64,000 nucleotides of DNA from Marasmius tenuissimus. Taxonomy: Eukaryota; Basidiomycota; Agaricomycetes; Agaricales; Marasmiaceae. The stretch lies in contig JAQOTA010000044.1 of the NCBI GenBank assembly GCA_029532415.1, forward strand, positions 124,001 to 188,000. The letters run 5' to 3'. Positions 23,437 to 34,689 of the stretch are shown piece by piece (position 1 is the stretch's first letter; every line of letters begins with the position of its first letter). The notes below the pieces were generated by a model, which was not told the DNA's origin, made no database searches, and worked only from the letters and a program-made list of their open reading frames with translations. The translations under genes were made by a program, and so were the position numbers.

Positions 23437-24942
23437 ATGTCCCATTCAATCTCAAAGTCTGTGCTACCTTACATAGATACCCCCATAATGGCGCCCATTG
23501 CTCTCAACGATTCTTCAATCACCCCCAATCTCGTGACCTCGACCTTAAATACTATCGCAATCACCCCAGAGGAAATGCGTTTACGAATGGTACGCGAGCT
23601 TCTGTTTGAGACGCGGTCGTTCCTTGCTCGGACCCCCGGGACCTTTGATGTCTGGGACCCTTCCACATCTCAGTCACTCATTCCTAATGAGGATGTAGCC
23701 CATATTGCGGTGGATCCCCGTTCCATGGATCCTCTCATTCCTGTTGATGGCTGTGAAGACCCTTCATCGATCTGGCCCAACGTCCGTACTGCGTTAGGAC
23801 TTTTGAAAGGAAGACCATATGCTCTCACTATCGATCTGGATTCCACCTTCTTTATGCAGACCCATGCATTCGAGCGATTCGTAACAAGAAAACACATCGC
23901 TAGTCTCATGTCGATGATATGTCAAGTAGGCGTTGAACACATCACGGAGCTGGTCATCCGCTGCTCGGTATGGTCGCACCTCGAGACCATTCTTACTACT
24001 TTCGCAGAGCGTTCAGCTCCGATGCCGATGCTCACGAGATATTGCGTCTCGTATACCTCGAAGGAGGTGGATAACTTGGGCATGCTCTATGTTCCATCGG
24101 ATCAACACAATACGAACTCCATCATTCTTGCTCCCAAAGGCCTCGATGTAGACAGTTCGGACTATGGCGGTCACCCGCTACTCCCATCGCTGAAGCACGT
24201 CTATCTCGACTATATCCCCAATCAATGGTCATTATTTATGCCCACCTCGTTCACCTCGCTCTACCTTCACAATGTCCCTCGAGGTAACCGACCAACACCG
24301 GAGGAGCTCGCCAAGATCCTTTTCAACAGCCAATACACACTCACAATACTCGAACTGGGCGTTGGAGCGATCCCCCTGGATCCATATTTCGACACAGTCT
24401 GCCTCCCAAACTTGATTTCACTATCAGTCCGTTTTGTCGTATGCTGGGAATTGACGAGCCTCGCAAGGACCCTCGAACTACCCAGTCTAACGAATCTATC
24501 GTTTGAGGACTACTGGAATAAGGTCGACATGTTCACGCAGAACATCAAGACCGCAGATCGTATGGACAATGAATACCGCGAAATCTTTCAGGAGGAAACT
24601 GTTTACGCCTACGAGGCTGTCATAGAGAACTGGCCCTTGTTTTCTATCACACGTCTACGTATGGAATGTCCCATCTTCTACGAGACGAAGGCGAATCGGA
24701 TATCACTTTTGGAGCAAAGCTCACGGAGTCCGGTGGTCTGGGAGGAGAATGGCGGCATTCCCGTGGCTTCACTGTTCTTCTCGGAATTTGAGGCCTTGGA
24801 GGAGATGGTGTTGGTTCGGCCGGATGATACTACGACGAAGGCGGTCATGAATCAGCCGTATCTCCATTCTGAGGAGACTGGTGCCTTTGAACCGTGGTTT
24901 GAGAGATGGTTACCATCCCTTCAGACGTATAAGTTGAGTTAA
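23437..24942 (+). CDS. F-box/LRR-like protein (family member lacking a clear F-box)
   Basis: Single exon. The frame is open from 23002, but the upstream part is compositionally noncoding (3' flank of the coiled-coil gene), so I start at the ATG at 23437 (about 501 aa); 23488 is an alternative. The N-terminus has a helical patch (ITPEEMRLRMVRELLFETRS). The middle and C-terminus carry irregular LRR-like blocks: LPSLKHVYLDYIP, FTSLYLHNVPRG, LTILELGVGAIPLDPY, LPNLISLSVRFV and LPSLTNLSFEDYW. This pattern occurs in agaricomycete F-box-like proteins, but no F-box motif is visible. It is intact and sits among F-box pseudogenes, so a related role is likely but not shown. Confidence 0.7.
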   Translation: MSHSISKSVLPYIDTPIMAPIALNDSSITPNLVTSTLNTIAITPEEMRLRMVRELLFETRSFLARTPGTFDVWDPSTSQSLIPNEDVAHIAVDPRSMDPLIPVDGCEDPSSIWPNVRTALGLLKGRPYALTIDLDSTFFMQTHAFERFVTRKHIASLMSMICQVGVEHITELVIRCSVWSHLETILTTFAERSAPMPMLTRYCVSYTSKEVDNLGMLYVPSDQHNTNSIILAPKGLDVDSSDYGGHPLLPSLKHVYLDYIPNQWSLFMPTSFTSLYLHNVPRGNRPTPEELAKILFNSQYTLTILELGVGAIPLDPYFDTVCLPNLISLSVRFVVCWELTSLARTLELPSLTNLSFEDYWNKVDMFTQNIKTADRMDNEYREIFQEETVYAYEAVIENWPLFSITRLRMECPIFYETKANRISLLEQSSRSPVVWEENGGIPVASLFFSEFEALEEMVLVRPDDTTTKAVMNQPYLHSEETGAFEPWFERWLPSLQTYKLS

Positions 24943-25318
24943 TGGGTTACTTGCACGGTCTCGTGTGCGTATCAAAGTCGGTAGCAGAACTAAGTACCAT
25001 AGATATGAACAATGGACTCTTCGCTATCGGGTTGACTGTATTGTTCGGAATGTTCCTTATGTCCCGCAGAGTATCTACTGGTTCGTCATACGAGCTCCAA
25101 GCTATCTTTCCAACATATTCATGAAAATTTCGAGAAAATCTCCGCAGCTCTCCATGCTTACAGCCACGAGCCTTATTTTGTCCTTCCCACGCTATCGACT
25201 TGTCTCAAACCACCATCATCGATCTGTATCACGTTTTGTAAGCCCTCCTTGGCCGAATGAATCCTCCGATTGCAGTTCGATATTCATTCTCTGCTGACAT
25301 TTGGTTCGAAATACAACC
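24943..25318. other. intergenic
   Basis: Short spacer between the F-box/LRR-like gene and the next F-box copy. Nothing supported was seen. Confidence 0.4.
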
Positions 25319-26814
25319 ATGGAGCAGCTACGTTGCAGCGATTGCAATTTCGATATCGAGAGCTCTCGCACGGCGATCCAAGGACCTCCCGATTCCCTCT
25401 ATCAACACTATCTCCATCATAACGGCTATCCACCCTTAGACCAAGTGGATCTGCTTGCAGCTGGAATGAGAGAAGCGCAAGCACAGGCATCACCTCTCGC
25501 CGATATGATCGCTCGCATGCAGGCAACTATTGCGGCGTTGGAGGCAGAGCAGGCCCGTGTTGTAGAGATCGTCGCCAAATACCGAATAATTCTTCCCCCA
25601 ATTCATACCCTTCCACCAGAACTTCTCGTGAGAATATTTCTTCTATTTCTCGACTCCCCCATGGTGCTGGATAGCGCTGTTACCTGCGAATATCCGCCTC
25701 ATTCGTCGGATACGTCAAAAACCCCTTGGACGCTAGGCCAGGTGTGTAGAACCTGGCGATAGCTTGCCCTTCGGACCTCTGACCTCTGGTCACAGGTCTG
25801 TTTCTTCTTTGTATCGCGGTCGGCGTAGACAACGTGGCTTTGCAGCTTCGGGCTCATTGGCTACAGCTGCAACTGCGTTCTGGTAATTATCCGATCACGG
25901 TCATCACGTCTACTCCCTGGTTTGTCAAGCCCTACGCATTGATCTGAATGATTCCAATGGCCCAATCACCTCCCTTTCTCGCGGCCTCTTCCAATCACTC
26001 GAACATTGGATATCCGACTTCACCCTCACTTCACAACGGCATCGTTCTTTGGTGTCCACTCAGTGGTTCTGGACGCGTTTGAATTCGCGTCACGATTTAA
26101 CACGCTCATTATATCGGGCGATCCGGCCAGGCTCCGCATCACCTTCCCTTCCACCCAAATAACTAGCTTCCAGTGGAGTGACGACCAGGATACGACCGGC
26201 TCCTCACTATTGTCGCTGCACGGATTGCTCGCCTCTTTGCAGAATTTACAGAGGTGTAAACTGTCATTTCATCCCAGAACAATAGCCTCTTACTCCTCCG
26301 CTCAAGCACACACATCCAATAACTCTGTCTTCTCGTCGGTCGTCTTGGCCACTCCAAAATTAAACCCTTCAAGCCTAACCAAATTGAACCTACCATGCAC
26401 CACACAGGAAACGACTGGGCCTAACAAAGGCATCCTAACTTGGATCACAGCACCACAATCACCCATCTGACCCTCTTTTTGTCGGGAAGCGACCCCGTAC
26501 CACTATCAAGTCTCTTCCCACGTCCTGAGAGAATTGTCTCCCTGGTTATACACCAAGTCGAGATACTACCAAGCCAATTCTCCGATGTTATCGTCAAGCT
26601 GACATCGTTGCAGACTCTCGGCTTCAGTGTGGCTGGCGGTATTACCGACGAATTCATCTCCCTTTCCCAGCTTACCACTTCCAACTCTGAATCGTTCCAA
26701 GTTGCTCCACAACTTCGAGAGTTGATCCTACTTTCCACACCGGGCCCCAAATCCTCCTATTGTAGCAGAATATTGATTACGATGTTGGAAACCAGGCGGC
26801 AGCGAGCCCCTTGA
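25319..26814 (+). pseudogene. F-box-like protein, copy 4, decayed
   Basis: The ATG at 25319 starts MEQLRCSDCNFDI..IQGPPDSLY, the cluster signature. A coiled segment and the F-box-like motif IHTLPPELLVRIFLLFLD follow, then WTLGQVCRTWR and a TAG at 25760-25762. The next 240 bp are degenerate relative to copies 1-3. LRR-like sequence resumes at about 26006-26430 (VVLDAFEFASRFNTLIISG), shifts frame near 26440 (ITHLTLFLSGSDPVPLSSLF), and ends TMLETRRQRAP at 26814. Copy 4 is more diverged than copies 1-3, so it was duplicated earlier. Confidence 0.75.
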
Positions 26815-27006
26815 TGATCCAGAGAAGCCTCATCTTCAAGTTCTCGTTGTTATCGATAGGAAGATCGGCGAAAGATCGGGGCGCTCCAGGTTAGTCGCTC
26901 TTATTAGCAATGGACTGGTTGTGAAGGAGGCAGAGCATAGTTAGTTTTCCTCCTACATAAGTACCTCGGTTAATGTATCGATTATATACTAGAATTACTG
27001 CCCAAT

Positions 27007-27955
27007 TCAAGATTGCCCGCCCATCTTCTTCCCCTGCCTGAACAGTACTGCATAGTTTGCCACCACATCCTCATACTCAAACCTCATTGTATCAACCTGC
27101 TCGAATCCGTTCTTGAGGTACAAAGGCAAAGCCTCTTCTGTTGCGTCACATATGTAAATTGGTGTTCCACTTGAGTCTACTATCTCGTTGATGCGGGACA
27201 TGAGTGCCATGCCAACTCCCATTCGCTAAAATGAGGATGGACGGTCATTGTTGATCTGTAAGTGAAGAGTGTTAATACGGATACCAGTCAAACGAGAATC
27301 GAACGGACATGTATTAAGAATCATTGCTATCTGGATGTCTCTTCGTACTATTGTAACCTCTGCTTGGCCAACTTGGAATACCTTTAGCGCCTCAGCGTTC
27401 ACTCCTATTGGCTCGTTGCTGAAATCCTTGTTTCGCGCATCCTCAAGAACTCTCTTGAACTCTTCCTCCAAGAAACGCTCTGCAAACGCAGGTTGTCTCT
27501 TGACCTTTTCCAGCATCGCAGTTGGCATTTCAAGCTTCGTATATCCCACAATCTTGTCACTGATCTTTACTACTATGAATATGTTGAGGCAGAGGTCCTG
27601 CCCACACAGTGGCAGCATGGGACAGACTAGCTCACCTGGAGATAGGCTTAGAGGCAGCAATGAGAGTAGTAAAAGTACTGAGATTGCATGTAGATACAGA
27701 GCTACTTATATACTATACAGAGGTGGCTGTAGCTACTAAAACAGGAGTGACTAAGAATAGCATAGATCATAGTGAAACAATTGAAGCATAGATGTGGCCC
27801 GATACAACAGTCCATATATCCGGGAGTCCAGATTCAAGAGAATATAGACCCATTCTTGGACTTTGAGCCAATCATTGAAATCTGGCCAATACTGAGGGTC
27901 TATGCCTTCCTTTATGAGTCTAGCGCAGCCTGGGTAGACGACATGGATCAAGAAG
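27007..27955 (-). pseudogene. GNAT-family N-acetyltransferase pseudogene, split by a solo LTR
   Basis: The C-terminal half reads KIVGYTKLEMP, then about 60 residues, then RMGVGMALMSRINEIVD (acetyl-CoA binding motif A type, R-x-G-x-G-x-A), and PIYICDATEEALPLYLKNGFEQ near the end. GNAT enzymes transfer acetyl from acetyl-CoA to an amine; the substrate is unknown. A TAG at 27225-27223 falls immediately before the R-x-G-x-G-x-A motif where Gln is common. The frame upstream is interrupted by the LTR at 27592-27839. Beyond it, EGIDPQYWPDFNDWLKVQEW (about 27850-27915) looks like the displaced upstream coding part, joined out of frame. The start codon is not identifiable. Confidence 0.7.
27592..27839. 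mobile_element. solo LTR of a Ty1/copia-type element
   Basis: A 248-bp sequence begins TGTTGAGGCAGAGGTCCTGC and ends TTCAAGA (degraded TCAACA). It is nearly identical to the LTR at 63682-63939. It is flanked by a 5-bp target duplication GAATA (27587-27591 and 27840-27844). No internal retroelement sequence adjoins it, so it is a solo LTR left by LTR-LTR recombination, inserted within the GNAT gene. Confidence 0.85.
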
Positions 27956-28019
27956 GAAGAACTGAAGGCCAAGCTTCCACAAGCAAAAATGGAGGGGAGA
28001 TCGGCTGGGTGGCGAGAGA

Positions 28020-28165
28020 GATTTGAAGTAGAGGTAGTGTTGCCAATAGCTCGCTCCGCTCGCCTCTGGCTCCAGAGCGGAGTTGCCCCGCTCTGCTCAG
28101 GAACCACCGGAGCAACTCAGCCACTGCTCGAATGGGGATTTTTCCCCCCGATTTTTTCTGCATAG
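28020..28165. repeat. GC-rich Ser/Leu-codon-like repeat, copy a
   Basis: Starts GTTGCCAATAGCTCGCTCCG and contains GGCTCCAGAGCGG, then a poly-pyrimidine/AT tail ending CATAGAATATGTTCTA. Order and motifs parallel 28646-28760, so both may be diverged copies of one short nonautonomous element. Confidence 0.4.
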
Positions 28166-29208
28166 AATATGTTCTAAATGCCCAAGGATCATGTACTGTA
28201 CATAATCAAGATGTATAGAAGTAATCTAATATAACGGGCCTCTTTTCTATGTCCAACTGGAAGTGGAAGTCCAAGGTTGATACAACACAGAAGGATACAA
28301 CCGTAGGCCAAACGCAGCAAACTCTGACTGGTCAAAACATACTGGCACGTTCAACAGCATAAGGATGACACCTGATATAGCCTGATCAAAGGTGGTTGTC
28401 AATTTATTTCGACCTGGAGCAGCGCAGAATAGAACATAAAGTTGTCCTTCTGTAATGGAGGTATTTGATTTTCTCTCCGTATCGGTATTTAAGGTGTTTC
28501 AACCCCTTTTTACCCCTTTTCTTATCTTTACTTTTTACCACCACCTACTCGTGCATAGTGCCGTCTTCGCCTATTTTCCAGAATAGAAAGAGATCACACT
28601 TACGAGTCTGCGTGAAGAGTAAGGACCATTACACCTTTGGTGTAGCGTTGCCAACAGTCAGCTCGGCTCGGCTCCAGGAGCTGTTGACGGGCTGCGGCTC
28701 AGCTCCCTGAACCGCTTGAGCCGGAAAAATCCTTCATAGAAAAAATATTCTACAGTCCCAATAAATCGCTCTAGGCATGCGTAGAGTGATTAGAACTCCT
28801 CTATAGACTCCAAGGCTGCGCTGGGCACTCACTGACTGAGGGTTTTAGGATCCGCTCTGCTGGAACACATCTGAAATTTGAAGTCCCATCCCAAATAAAC
28901 CTTGGATCTACAAGGACCCATCCTTCTATGTCAAACTATGACAGGCTACTCCTATAAACGTTAGGACTCGGGAGTTGGACATCTACACTTTACATCACAA
29001 CAATTCTTGACTCCCGACTCCCGAAAATAGCGCCCGTATAGAATATTTATTCTTGGTGTCTATCACAAATCCACTACTTACCTGTTCAGATGTGGTTTTG
29101 ACAATAAGGGAATAACTGATGTGAATGCAGAGAGCAGAGGAGATGTTGTCAAAGGACAGAAGACGTTCTTTAGTCTGAGGTTTATGCCTCATGTGGCAGC
29201 CGCAGGCG
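28166..29208. other. intergenic, repeat-like, no gene
   Basis: Apart from the GC-rich copy at 28646-28760, this stretch has only short open frames without domains. A small inverted pair around GACTCCCGACTCCCG (about 29010) and GGACTCGGGAGTTGG (about 28965) suggests a hairpin or element end. Confidence 0.3.
28646..28760. repeat. GC-rich repeat, copy b
   Basis: Starts GTTGCCAACAGTCAGCTCGG, contains GGCTCCAGGAGC and CTCAGCTCCCTGAACCGCTT, and ends CATAGAAAAAATATTCTA. It parallels copy a and includes the AGTCAGCT octamer discussed for the island modules. Confidence 0.4.
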
Positions 29209-29541
29209 CTACTGAAGGGATCTGGAACAGCGCAAGGTGCAAGTGTTGGAAGCGATCCACAAGCTTGGGGTCTCATACCCTTTTGATAGTATTTCCGTCG
29301 GATGCTTCAGGCTCCTCGTTTGAAAATGGTGGGCCATCCTGAAAAAGAACGAATCCTGTAAGTGATGCGTCCAATCCATAAGCTTGAGTACTCGTACCAC
29401 GTGATCCTCGTCAGAATCTCCTGGTTCTTCATTCGGCAAAACCTCCTCTGATTGCTGGATTTTCCTGTTTGGGCTGATCTGCTTGGCTGCTGTCTTCTTC
29501 TTGCTCTGAGCATTGACTGTCGATGGTGTTTGAGTAGCCAT
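29209..29541 (-). CDS. unrecognised ORF downstream of the transposase
   Basis: From an ATG at 29541, the frame encodes about 110 aa: a Lys/Ser-rich start (QSKKKTAAKQISPNRK), an acidic stretch (EEVLPNEEPGDSDEDH) and VLKLMDWTHHLQDSFFFRMA. No family recognised. It may be a transposon-associated gene fragment; low confidence. Confidence 0.25.
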   Translation of the reverse strand: MATQTPSTVNAQSKKKTAAKQISPNRKIQQSEEVLPNEEPGDSDEDHVVRVLKLMDWTHHLQDSFFFRMAHHFQTRSLKHPTEILSKGYETPSLWIASNTCTLRCSRSLQ

Positions 29542-29850
29542 GTTGCCAGATGAGCATAAGTTTTGTGGAGACGACGATCGCAGTTTGACCATCCTGAGGG
29601 AGGCCAGGGTTGCAGTACAGGTCAGAGTTACTGTGAATGTGGGGAGAAGGCAGATTTGTGTGCAGCTTACTGTTCCAACAATCACAATTCCTGTGCAACA
29701 AACAATGGGTAGGCAGACATGGCACCCAGAACAGACACAATGGAGACAGGCCACAATGACTTGGGCCCCATTTGAAGCACAATATGTCCGACTGTGAGAG
29801 ATTCTGTATATTCTCCATCCTTCGACGTGGTTGTGGGCCTGACAATGCAA

Positions 29851-30615
29851 CTATCAGTGTTCATTATCAACCCAGAAGAATTCATAATAGTAGACGCACC
29901 ATTGTGCACTGTTTGGCCACTATTGTCCAGCGTCTTTGGAACAGATTGAGAAGTTTTCGGCCAGTGATTTTCCTTCAGTCAGTTCGTAATCTCTTATTTT
30001 TCATGTTCTAAATTGTTTTGCTCATTTACACTATTCTGCTGTTGTGAACATTGACCAGAAACATACCAAGTATCTAATCGATGTTGAGGATGGTGGGGGT
30101 TGGAGTCAACCCCCAAAAGCCTTACATGATTGCTGAGGCCCGTTGGAAGTCCATCGATTTCTCGAATGGCGGACCTGGGACCAGGTGCCACCTTAGCGCC
30201 AGGTGACAGGTCTAGCACTTGGGAAACCCTGGGACTTCAAACCCGACTCAGCACTTACATCACCCTTCCTGTCCTTCAACCCAACCCCCACCACGGTGAG
30301 TTCTTGATGCTGGACAATGTAGTGTAGTGTACACAACTACATCTCAAAGAATGAAATACCATACCATTGTGCACTTGTGCACATAAAAGTGTCTGTTTAA
30401 GTCAACCAAATTGAGAGTTTGGATCACGAGCAAAAACCCATGCTCGTCGGCGCTTGACACCCGTTGTCTATTGTGTCAAGTACACGTATACACGTACTGA
30501 TGAGCTCCTACCTTTTCTAGGCACCTCCACTGATATTGTTGAGAAGAAAGCTAGGAACGAAAATGCACGCACATACGGTCAAAATGGCAAGTCAAAGCTC
30601 TATCATGTAGCGGCT
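29851..30615. other. 3' flank of Tnp2, foldback-like sequence
   Basis: No gene. GATGGTGGGGGTTGG (about 30088) and CAACCCAACCCCCACCA (about 30278) form the ends of an imperfect inverted repeat of about 200 bp with further pairing inside (GGACCTGGGACCAGGT). It may be a small foldback element. Confidence 0.35.
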
Positions 30616-33600
30616 TCAGCGTATTGGCTCATAAAGGAGCCCTCCATTTCCCCTAAAATCAATCAGCAAGTTGCAGTGGGCTGATCCACAGACAATGAGA
30701 GTCTCACTGACTTTGCCGTTTGTGTTAATCTGTTGCAGCTTGTGATTGACACGCTCAAAGGCGGAGGTCTGATATGCATGTGCTGGACCCATGAGAGCAA
30801 GAAACTCCCTGAAATGACCAGCAATGTGTTGAATGGGCTTGTTCTGAAGCACTCAATAAAGCTCTTGAGCTTCTCCAGCGGAAGAGGTGACTCTCGTAGC
30901 TTTTAGCATGAGCCTTTGATGCCCTGCGGGTGTTCGCCATCCAGACTGCCTTCACCAAATCAATGTAGTTGTCTGACATCTCTCTGAACCTGGCCTGTCT
31001 TAGCGCCAGCATTCTTTTGTGCTCTTCCACCTGCAATCAGGAAGCACCAAAAGGGATTGGCTCTATTTTTGCGGGATAGCCCCATAAATGTATCAAAGTA
31101 ATGGGCAGATGAATAACACCTAGTACATGCCACTGGTCCCCTGATAGCTTTCCTCGTCCTGGAGTTCCCCAACTAAGAGGTGCTGGGTTGAGGGCCGCTG
31201 GAAGGACGGAGTGCTGAATGTCCTCTCAAATTTCATCCATTACTGACTTTCCCAAGATATGTTCTTTCTGCTCCCATTCAAAGTTGGTAATCATCTGGAA
31301 GGAGGTTTCAGTTTGAACATCTGAGTGGGTCAATGAAAACTGCGCACATATTGGTAAAGACGGTCACCAACTGCTTTTTTGTTTTGCCCAGACTGAGGTT
31401 CACCGAGTGTTCCTCACACAATATCTTAAGGTGCTCCCAGTTCATTCTATAAAGGGTCTTCAGAGGCAGGATGCCCTTTTGAAACTTTATCTTGTGTGTT
31501 GCGTGAAACCTCCTGTCCGCATCCGAACCATATGCAGGAAGAGCTGACAAAGAAGACCCATGTGAAGTGGAAGCACTTGCAGTGGAACACCGTTTAGCAG
31601 AGGTACATGTATTGGTGTGCTATTTAGTGGAAGAGCCCACGGTAGAACTTCATGATGTAGAAGGTCCGGTGGTGGCAGCATGTTGAGTAGTGGGAAGATT
31701 TGGAGGGTAAGGTTGTAGAGAGGAAGGTGTGCCAGAGAGCAATTGGGAAGCAGGAAGACCTTGGGGATAAGGGGGTGGAAGGGAAACTCCAGCGGCGGGG
31801 AGTCCCGTAAAGTGAAATTGGGGAATAGAAGCTCCAGCAGCGGGATATTGGGAAGTGGGAGGGCACCGAGCCTGGCGCGGGTCAAAAGGACCAGTAGAGA
31901 GATATTGGGCAATGGGGGGATCTGGAGGGTAAGGCTGAAGAGAGGAAGGTTGACCTAAAGAGATTGGGCATGGAGTGAGAGGTCCCACGACAGGAGGTTG
32001 GGTAGTGAGAGGGCATGTAGGGTAACTTGGCATGGTGGAAGGTCCAGCTGTAGGGTAGAGCAGTACAGGGGAAGGCCCGGCAGCATTGGGATTAGTCAAG
32101 GGAGGAATGGAGGCAGTAGGAGCGGTGGCATGTTCGCTACGCTACACCGTCATTGGGGGACCCCATGTTCATTCCCTTGAAGCAATAAATGTGAGCCGAT
32201 ATTGCGTTTCTGTCAAGCCATTAGGAGGTGCAGATATAGAGATTAAGTCTATGGTACCTGCTCAGCAATCACGGCGCATAACTTCAATTTTCTCCCTGCA
32301 AATGGTAGCTTGTTGTCGAAGCAGATGACCTTCAACATTTTTGTCTTAAAACACGTGAGAAACAATACAAAGCTCCTGTATTGGGTGGCCACTTCCTCTT
32401 GCTGCTTGGTTTGGTCGTATGAATAGGTATTGATGGCATCAAGGACATCTTGGATTTCGTGTGATGGAGGCCGCTGGATGTCAAGAAGTGGCCAAGTTCC
32501 ATCACCGCCCTCAACCTCGACATCCACCTTGAAGATCCTACATATATGTTCTCGTAACAACCCCAATTTGGAGAAATGCTGTGCGGCTGGAACTGTGCAT
32601 TTGACAGGGTCCCAGTTGGGAAGTCGATTGAGTGGTGACCACCTAACACCAGCACTCTTTACAATCTTGTCTCAAATAGCCTGAGAGGAGGCATCCCTCC
32701 ATTCAACAGCCTTAGCCCTCATCACAGGCCAGTCCCTTCTTGGCCATGTTGCCTTGTCAAAGTTGTGGATGTGCTGATATGTCAGATCACAGACGGTGCA
32801 GAAATGGGTAGAGGTCGTGCTAGAGAATCTGGCTGCCTGTCTAGCAGTCAGCATGTCACAGATCAACAAAGTGATGGCGGCAAGTATCTTCCTCCCCCTC
32901 GGATTGAGGGCTGTTTGTGTAGAAAAAATGCCCTCCCAGAACTCCAGTGACTCATCAATCAAGAGATCAAGGAAGGCATTTATTTGATGCATTGACAGAT
33001 GTCCAGGAATAATGCCAACCAGGTAGATGTTTTCCGGGCAGTATCGTAAATGAGGCAGTAAGTTGTAGAGGACCATACAGATTGCTATCGACATAATAAT
33101 CTATTGGGTGTCAGATATATGGACCCAAAAGAATGCACGTTGACGAACCTGCTTTGCCTGTTTTGACCCGTATGAGTTGAACCTGTCCATCCCCAATACA
33201 AACAGCAACCTCAGTTTGTCTGGCCCTCCTTCCCTCACAAAACTTTCTCCATCTGGCCCTGGAAACTCCCACCAGAACGGTGAGTCCCAGATGTCATCCA
33301 TCTTGTCCCTCGAGGAATGTGTGCGGTAATGTTCTAGGACTGAGTCCACTTCATGCCGACGAACCATTGTTGCTAGCCAATCATGGAGCGACTGGTGAAA
33401 ATATTTAAGCTTTGGGACATTGACCAGAGGGCCATTCCTGCATTCTTTTTCCACAACCAGTCTACGCCCACATCCCTCCGAATTGTATATGAGAGGAAAG
33501 ACAGGACCCTCGTCATCAACTGCAATGCCATCAGGTTCATTGTGCTCCATCCAATATATGGTGAAGCACCTGTCACAGCATACAAAGCTCTTCAGATTCG

Positions 33601-34503
33601 GGAAGAGTCAATAATCAGCTAAAAACCCAATGTCCACCGACAGTCCCACCGCAAAAATAATGCCCAATGAGGAGCACAAGACCATATTTCTTGACCTCGT
33701 GGGGGCGGCCTTGGTACTCATAAAAGTATGACTCTAAGAAACATCAAGAAATGAGCTGCAAATGGGAGGAAAGGCGAACCTGTATTAAATGCCCCCCTCT
33801 TGTGGTTCCATTCCCTTTCCTTGTACTCCAACAAGGCCTGTTTGATTTCCAAGACCTCAGCATCAATGTTGGCCAGATTGGCTGTGATTCCTGGGACACC
33901 GTCCGATTCCAAACTTCTTAAGCAACGCTGGAGAAGGTTAAGAGCATACTCAGCCACAACAAAAAGCTCATTCGATGGGGAGCCCAGTGTGAGCCTGAAG
34001 TGATCAGGAGGGTACATGTACATAGGATGATACATGGATGGTTGGTTGCCTTGCTTGTCAGAATTGACAAAAGTGAGGGGGTATTCCATGGCCTGGTCTC
34101 TCTTCACTTTTGCATCGGCAAGCAAATTCTCCACTCGGCCTAGGGGATGTATTGGTTCCGCTTGTGGCAATGGCATCCTGCTGTTCAATGGCAATGTCTG
34201 CAGCAGCTGCATGAATTTAAGGGTTCGTGTCTTTGTATCAACTTGGTGGTGTTTCCATAGACTTTCACTGATCATAGCACTTTGCACCCTCTCCTCTTCA
34301 TCATTGGTAGTGAAATGTCTGGAGCAAGTCCTACAATCGCAGAAACACAGGCCCTTGCCCATCATGTACGGGAATGGTTGGAAATGGTGGGCTAAAGCAG
34401 AGATCGTGTTGTAAAGGTCGTAGAGGTTATCAATTACAGGAGGGTGGGATCTGAGGCTGACGCCAGACAGTTCGCAAGACGTGCTCATGCTAAGCTGAAT
34501 CAT
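30616..34503 (-). pseudogene. Tnp2 (CACTA/EnSpm-type) transposase, degenerate
   Basis: The exons read down the minus strand. The N-terminal region is at 34503-33718 (FCDCRTCSRHFTTN; start codon uncertain). The transposase core follows: KLRLLFVLGMDRFNSYGSKQ (about 33200), YCPENIYLVGIIPG and LLICDMLTARQAARF (about 33000-32830), HFCTVCDLTYQHIHN (about 32790), AGVRWSPLNRLPNWDPVKCT (about 32640). A Pro/Ser repeat insert lies at 32099-31650. Further downstream are LSGDQWHVLGVIHLPITLIH (about 31150) and the DUF4218-like end GHFREFLALMGPAHAYQTSA with ERVNHKLQQINTN (about 30830-30730). It is degenerate: a TGA near 31228, frame changes, and the third acidic region of the fold reads VPAAQHFSKLG where relatives have P/D-x-MH. 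The element probably cannot transpose itself. Terminal CACT repeats were not found. Confidence 0.8.
31650..32099 (-). repeat. Pro/Ser-rich coding minisatellite inside the Tnp2 locus
   Basis: The translation repeats units such as SSLQPYPPxxPxxQ and PxSQYPAAGASIP. DNA units of about 220 bp are similar (compare 31700-31735 with 31925-31960). It is an expanded low-complexity linker between the catalytic core and the C-terminal region. Confidence 0.6.
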
Positions 34504-34689
34504 AACAAGAAGATATATTAGGAGAAAAGGATCCCATCACTTCTACACAGTCGGATTTTTATCTTGGTGTGACCTCAGTACAACAGAGATGGATTTGTAT
34601 GATCTCTGGTGAGTAATAGACTGGCTCTGGACCACCAGAACCTGATTCTGAAGCATACGCGTGTTCAGGCAATGGTTATGGGTGAGGCA

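Noticed and set aside
29540..29850. Cys/Thr-rich minus-strand extension (CVCSGCHVCLP..) as a secreted Cys-rich protein
   Set aside because: It precedes a better ATG at 29541, lacks a signal peptide pattern and reads like translated T/G-rich noncoding DNA.
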